64,000 nucleotides of DNA from Merdimonas faecis. Lineage in GTDB: Bacteria; Bacillota; Clostridia; Lachnospirales; Lachnospiraceae. Where the stretch lies: NCBI RefSeq assembly GCF_001754075.1, contig NZ_MIEH01000010.1, positions 62,001 through 126,000 of the forward strand, in the 5' to 3' direction. The translations under genes were made by a program, and so were the position numbers. Below, piece by piece: positions 62,277 to 64,000 of this stretch (positions within the stretch are counted from its first letter, which is position 1; each line of letters starts with the position of its first letter). The notes under the pieces are model-generated. The model saw only the letters and a program-made list of their open reading frames with translations. It searched no databases and was not told where the DNA came from.

Positions 62277-64000
62277 ATGAAAGAATTAGAAGCAAGATAT
62301 CTGGAAAGACTTTCACAGCTGTATCCGACTATCGCAAAAGCATCAACGGAAATTATCAATCTGCAGGCAATCCTGAACCTGCCAAAGGGCACAGAGCATT
62401 TTCTGACGGATATCCATGGCGAACATGAGGCGTTTTCCCATGTTCTGAAGAATGGGTCTGGTTCTGTGCGCCGTAAGATTGATGACGTTTTCGGGAATAC
62501 TATGAGTAGCAGGGACAAACAGTCCCTGGCTACTCTTATTTATTATCCGAAAGAGAAGATGGATCGGATTAAGCAGGAAGAAGATAACATGGAGGACTGG
62601 TATAAGATCACGTTGTATCGTCTGATCGAGGTATGTAAACGGACAGCCAGTAAATATACCAGATCCAAGGTAAGGAAGGCGCTGCCGCCGGATTTTGCCT
62701 ATGTGATCGAAGAGCTGATTACGGAAAAGTCAGAAATTACGGACAAGGAGTCCTATTACAATTCGATTGTTACCACTATTATCCGGATCGGAAGAGCGGA
62801 AAAATTTATTGTTGCTTTAAGTGAGCTGATCCAGAGGCTGACGGTAGACCATCTTCATATTGTGGGTGATATTTACGACAGGGGACCGGGCCCCCATATT
62901 ATCATGGAAAAACTGATCAAGTACCATTCTGTTGATATTCAGTGGGGAAATCATGATGTGCTGTGGATGGGTGCCGCCGCCGGGCAGAGGGGATGCATTG
63001 CCAATGTGATCCGTATCTGTGCAAGATACGGCAATCTGGATATCCTTGAAGACGGGTATGGCATCAATTTGCTGCCGCTTGCTACGTTTGCGATGAATAC
63101 TTATGGAGATGACCCCTGTACCTGTTTCCGACTGAAAGGAGAGCCGGGGTACAGCGAGGGAGAGATGCTTCTGGACGTAAAAATGCATAAAGCCATTTCG
63201 ATCATACAATTTAAGGTGGAAGGACAGATCATCCGGAAAAATCCGGGATTTAAGCTAAACAGCCGGAATCTTCTGCACCACATCAATTTTGAGACCGGCA
63301 TGATCGAAATTGACGGAAAAGAATATCAGATGCTGGATATGAATTTTCCGACCATTGATCCGAAAAAGCCCTATACATTAACCAGGGAAGAAGAAGATAT
63401 TATGGAGCGGCTCCAGAAGGCGTTTATACACTGCGAGAAGCTTCAGAGGCATATGAGGTTCCTGCTGAATAAGGGAGGGCTTTACAAGGTCTATAATAAT
63501 AATCTGCTTTATCATGGCTGCGTACCTCTTACTGAGAATGGAGAGCTGAAGTCTGTCCGGGTGTATGGCCACTCTTATAAGGGGAAAGGGCTTTATGAAG
63601 CTATGGAAAGTTATGTAAGGAAAGGCTTCTATGCACTGGATCCCAGGGAAAAGGAGCGGGGGAGAGACCTGATGTGGTATATCTGGCTTGGAGAAGGGTC
63701 TCCTCTGTTTGGCAAAGATAAGATGGCTACGTTTGAACGGTATTTTCTGGCGGAAAAGGAAACGCACAAGGAAAAGAAAAATCCATATTATTCCATGCTG
63801 GAAAATGAAGAGGTGGTAGACAGGATCCTGGCCGAGTTCGGGCTTCCGGCAGAGGGAACACATATCATAAACGGACATGTTCCGGTAAAATCCAAAAATG
63901 GTGAGAATCCGATCAAATGCGGCGGCAAGGTGCTGGTTATTGACGGAGGATTTTCCAAGGCGTATCAGAAGGAGACCGGAATTGCCGGGTATACACTGAT
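62277..64000 (+). CDS. fbp: Fructose-1,6-bisphosphatase class III, N-terminal part (runs off the window)
   Basis: Gluconeogenic phosphatase of the Firmicute class III type, about 575 residues of an expected 650-670, cut by the window end. Metallophosphatase motifs are in order: LTDIHGEHEAF (about residue 44), HIVGDIYDRGPGPH (about 195), IQWGNHDVLWMGAAAG (about 222) and HIINGHVPVK near residue 533. The ATG at 62277 is 6 nt after GGGGAGG. It is 22 nt after dapB, so it may share the transcript. No defect is seen in the visible part. Confidence 0.95.
   Translation, partial: MKELEARYLERLSQLYPTIAKASTEIINLQAILNLPKGTEHFLTDIHGEHEAFSHVLKNGSGSVRRKIDDVFGNTMSSRDKQSLATLIYYPKEKMDRIKQEEDNMEDWYKITLYRLIEVCKRTASKYTRSKVRKALPPDFAYVIEELITEKSEITDKESYYNSIVTTIIRIGRAEKFIVALSELIQRLTVDHLHIVGDIYDRGPGPHIIMEKLIKYHSVDIQWGNHDVLWMGAAAGQRGCIANVIRICARYGNLDILEDGYGINLLPLATFAMNTYGDDPCTCFRLKGEPGYSEGEMLLDVKMHKAISIIQFKVEGQIIRKNPGFKLNSRNLLHHINFETGMIEIDGKEYQMLDMNFPTIDPKKPYTLTREEEDIMERLQKAFIHCEKLQRHMRFLLNKGGLYKVYNNNLLYHGCVPLTENGELKSVRVYGHSYKGKGLYEAMESYVRKGFYALDPREKERGRDLMWYIWLGEGSPLFGKDKMATFERYFLAEKETHKEKKNPYYSMLENEEVVDRILAEFGLPAEGTHIINGHVPVKSKNGENPIKCGGKVLVIDGGFSKAYQKETGIAGYTL

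Overview
The window reads as chromosome of a Gram-positive anaerobe of the Clostridia, most likely a Lachnospiraceae gut bacterium. The evidence is the anaerobic (early cobalt) cobalamin pathway with CbiK and CbiMNQO, a fused CobA-HemD, class III fructose-bisphosphatase, HPr kinase, a T-box in front of leuS, a VanRS-like two-component pair, YitT, PadR and long-form HPF proteins, A/G-rich ribosome binding sites and mid-range GC. Genes are tightly packed and nearly all are household genes. I saw no transposase, integrase, phage gene, CRISPR array, rRNA or tRNA.

Layout. 1-7.9 kb: the end of a cobalamin operon (alpha-ribazole-phosphatase-like fragment, cbiB, cobD, cbiP, cbiC, cobalt ECF transporter cbiMNQO), with cbiK facing it on the minus strand. 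7.9-11.9 kb: sirC-like, hemC, cobA-hemD and hemB, which carry aminolevulinate to uroporphyrinogen III, precorrin-2 and sirohydrochlorin and so feed the first block. 11.9-16 kb: a YitT membrane protein, then a minus-strand aromatic set (prephenate dehydrogenase, EPSP synthase, EamA transporter). 16-23.8 kb: a divergent EF-G-like GTPase, then the potassium system trkA-trkH with an unknown membrane protein and an AEC carrier, closed by a 35-bp-arm palindrome. 23.8-28.6 kb: CapA-like protein, a small P-loop protein, and T-box-controlled leuS. 28.6-33.3 kb: a minus-strand VanRS-like pair with a serine D,D-carboxypeptidase, then asparaginase and a YkgJ cysteine-cluster protein.

33.4-44.4 kb: sbcD-sbcC, glf, pyrG, a DUF1846 protein and ftsH. 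44.4-48.1 kb: a permease-ATPase ABC module with an AT-rich start and a possible flanking direct repeat, the most accessory-looking stretch. 48.1-53.1 kb: padR with a membrane partner, uvrC, hprK and a ROK glucokinase. 53.1-60.4 kb: PBP1A with a repetitive Gly-rich tail, a YigZ protein, hpf, a PsiE-like protein, typA and an SSB-like protein with two apparent OB-fold halves. 60.4-64 kb: dapA, dapB and the 5' part of class III fbp, which runs off the end.

I did not find a clear undescribed multi-gene system. The most worthwhile signals are smaller: a near-identical box upstream of both the VanR-like gene and the carboxypeptidase, the long palindrome at 23.8 kb, an unclassified folded element after leuS, the repeat-flanked ABC module whose permease carries an extra N-terminal membrane domain, an EF-G paralogue with altered GTPase motifs, and a 24-bp direct repeat in front of hprK. 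All functional calls are from motifs and family knowledge by eye; no database search was run.
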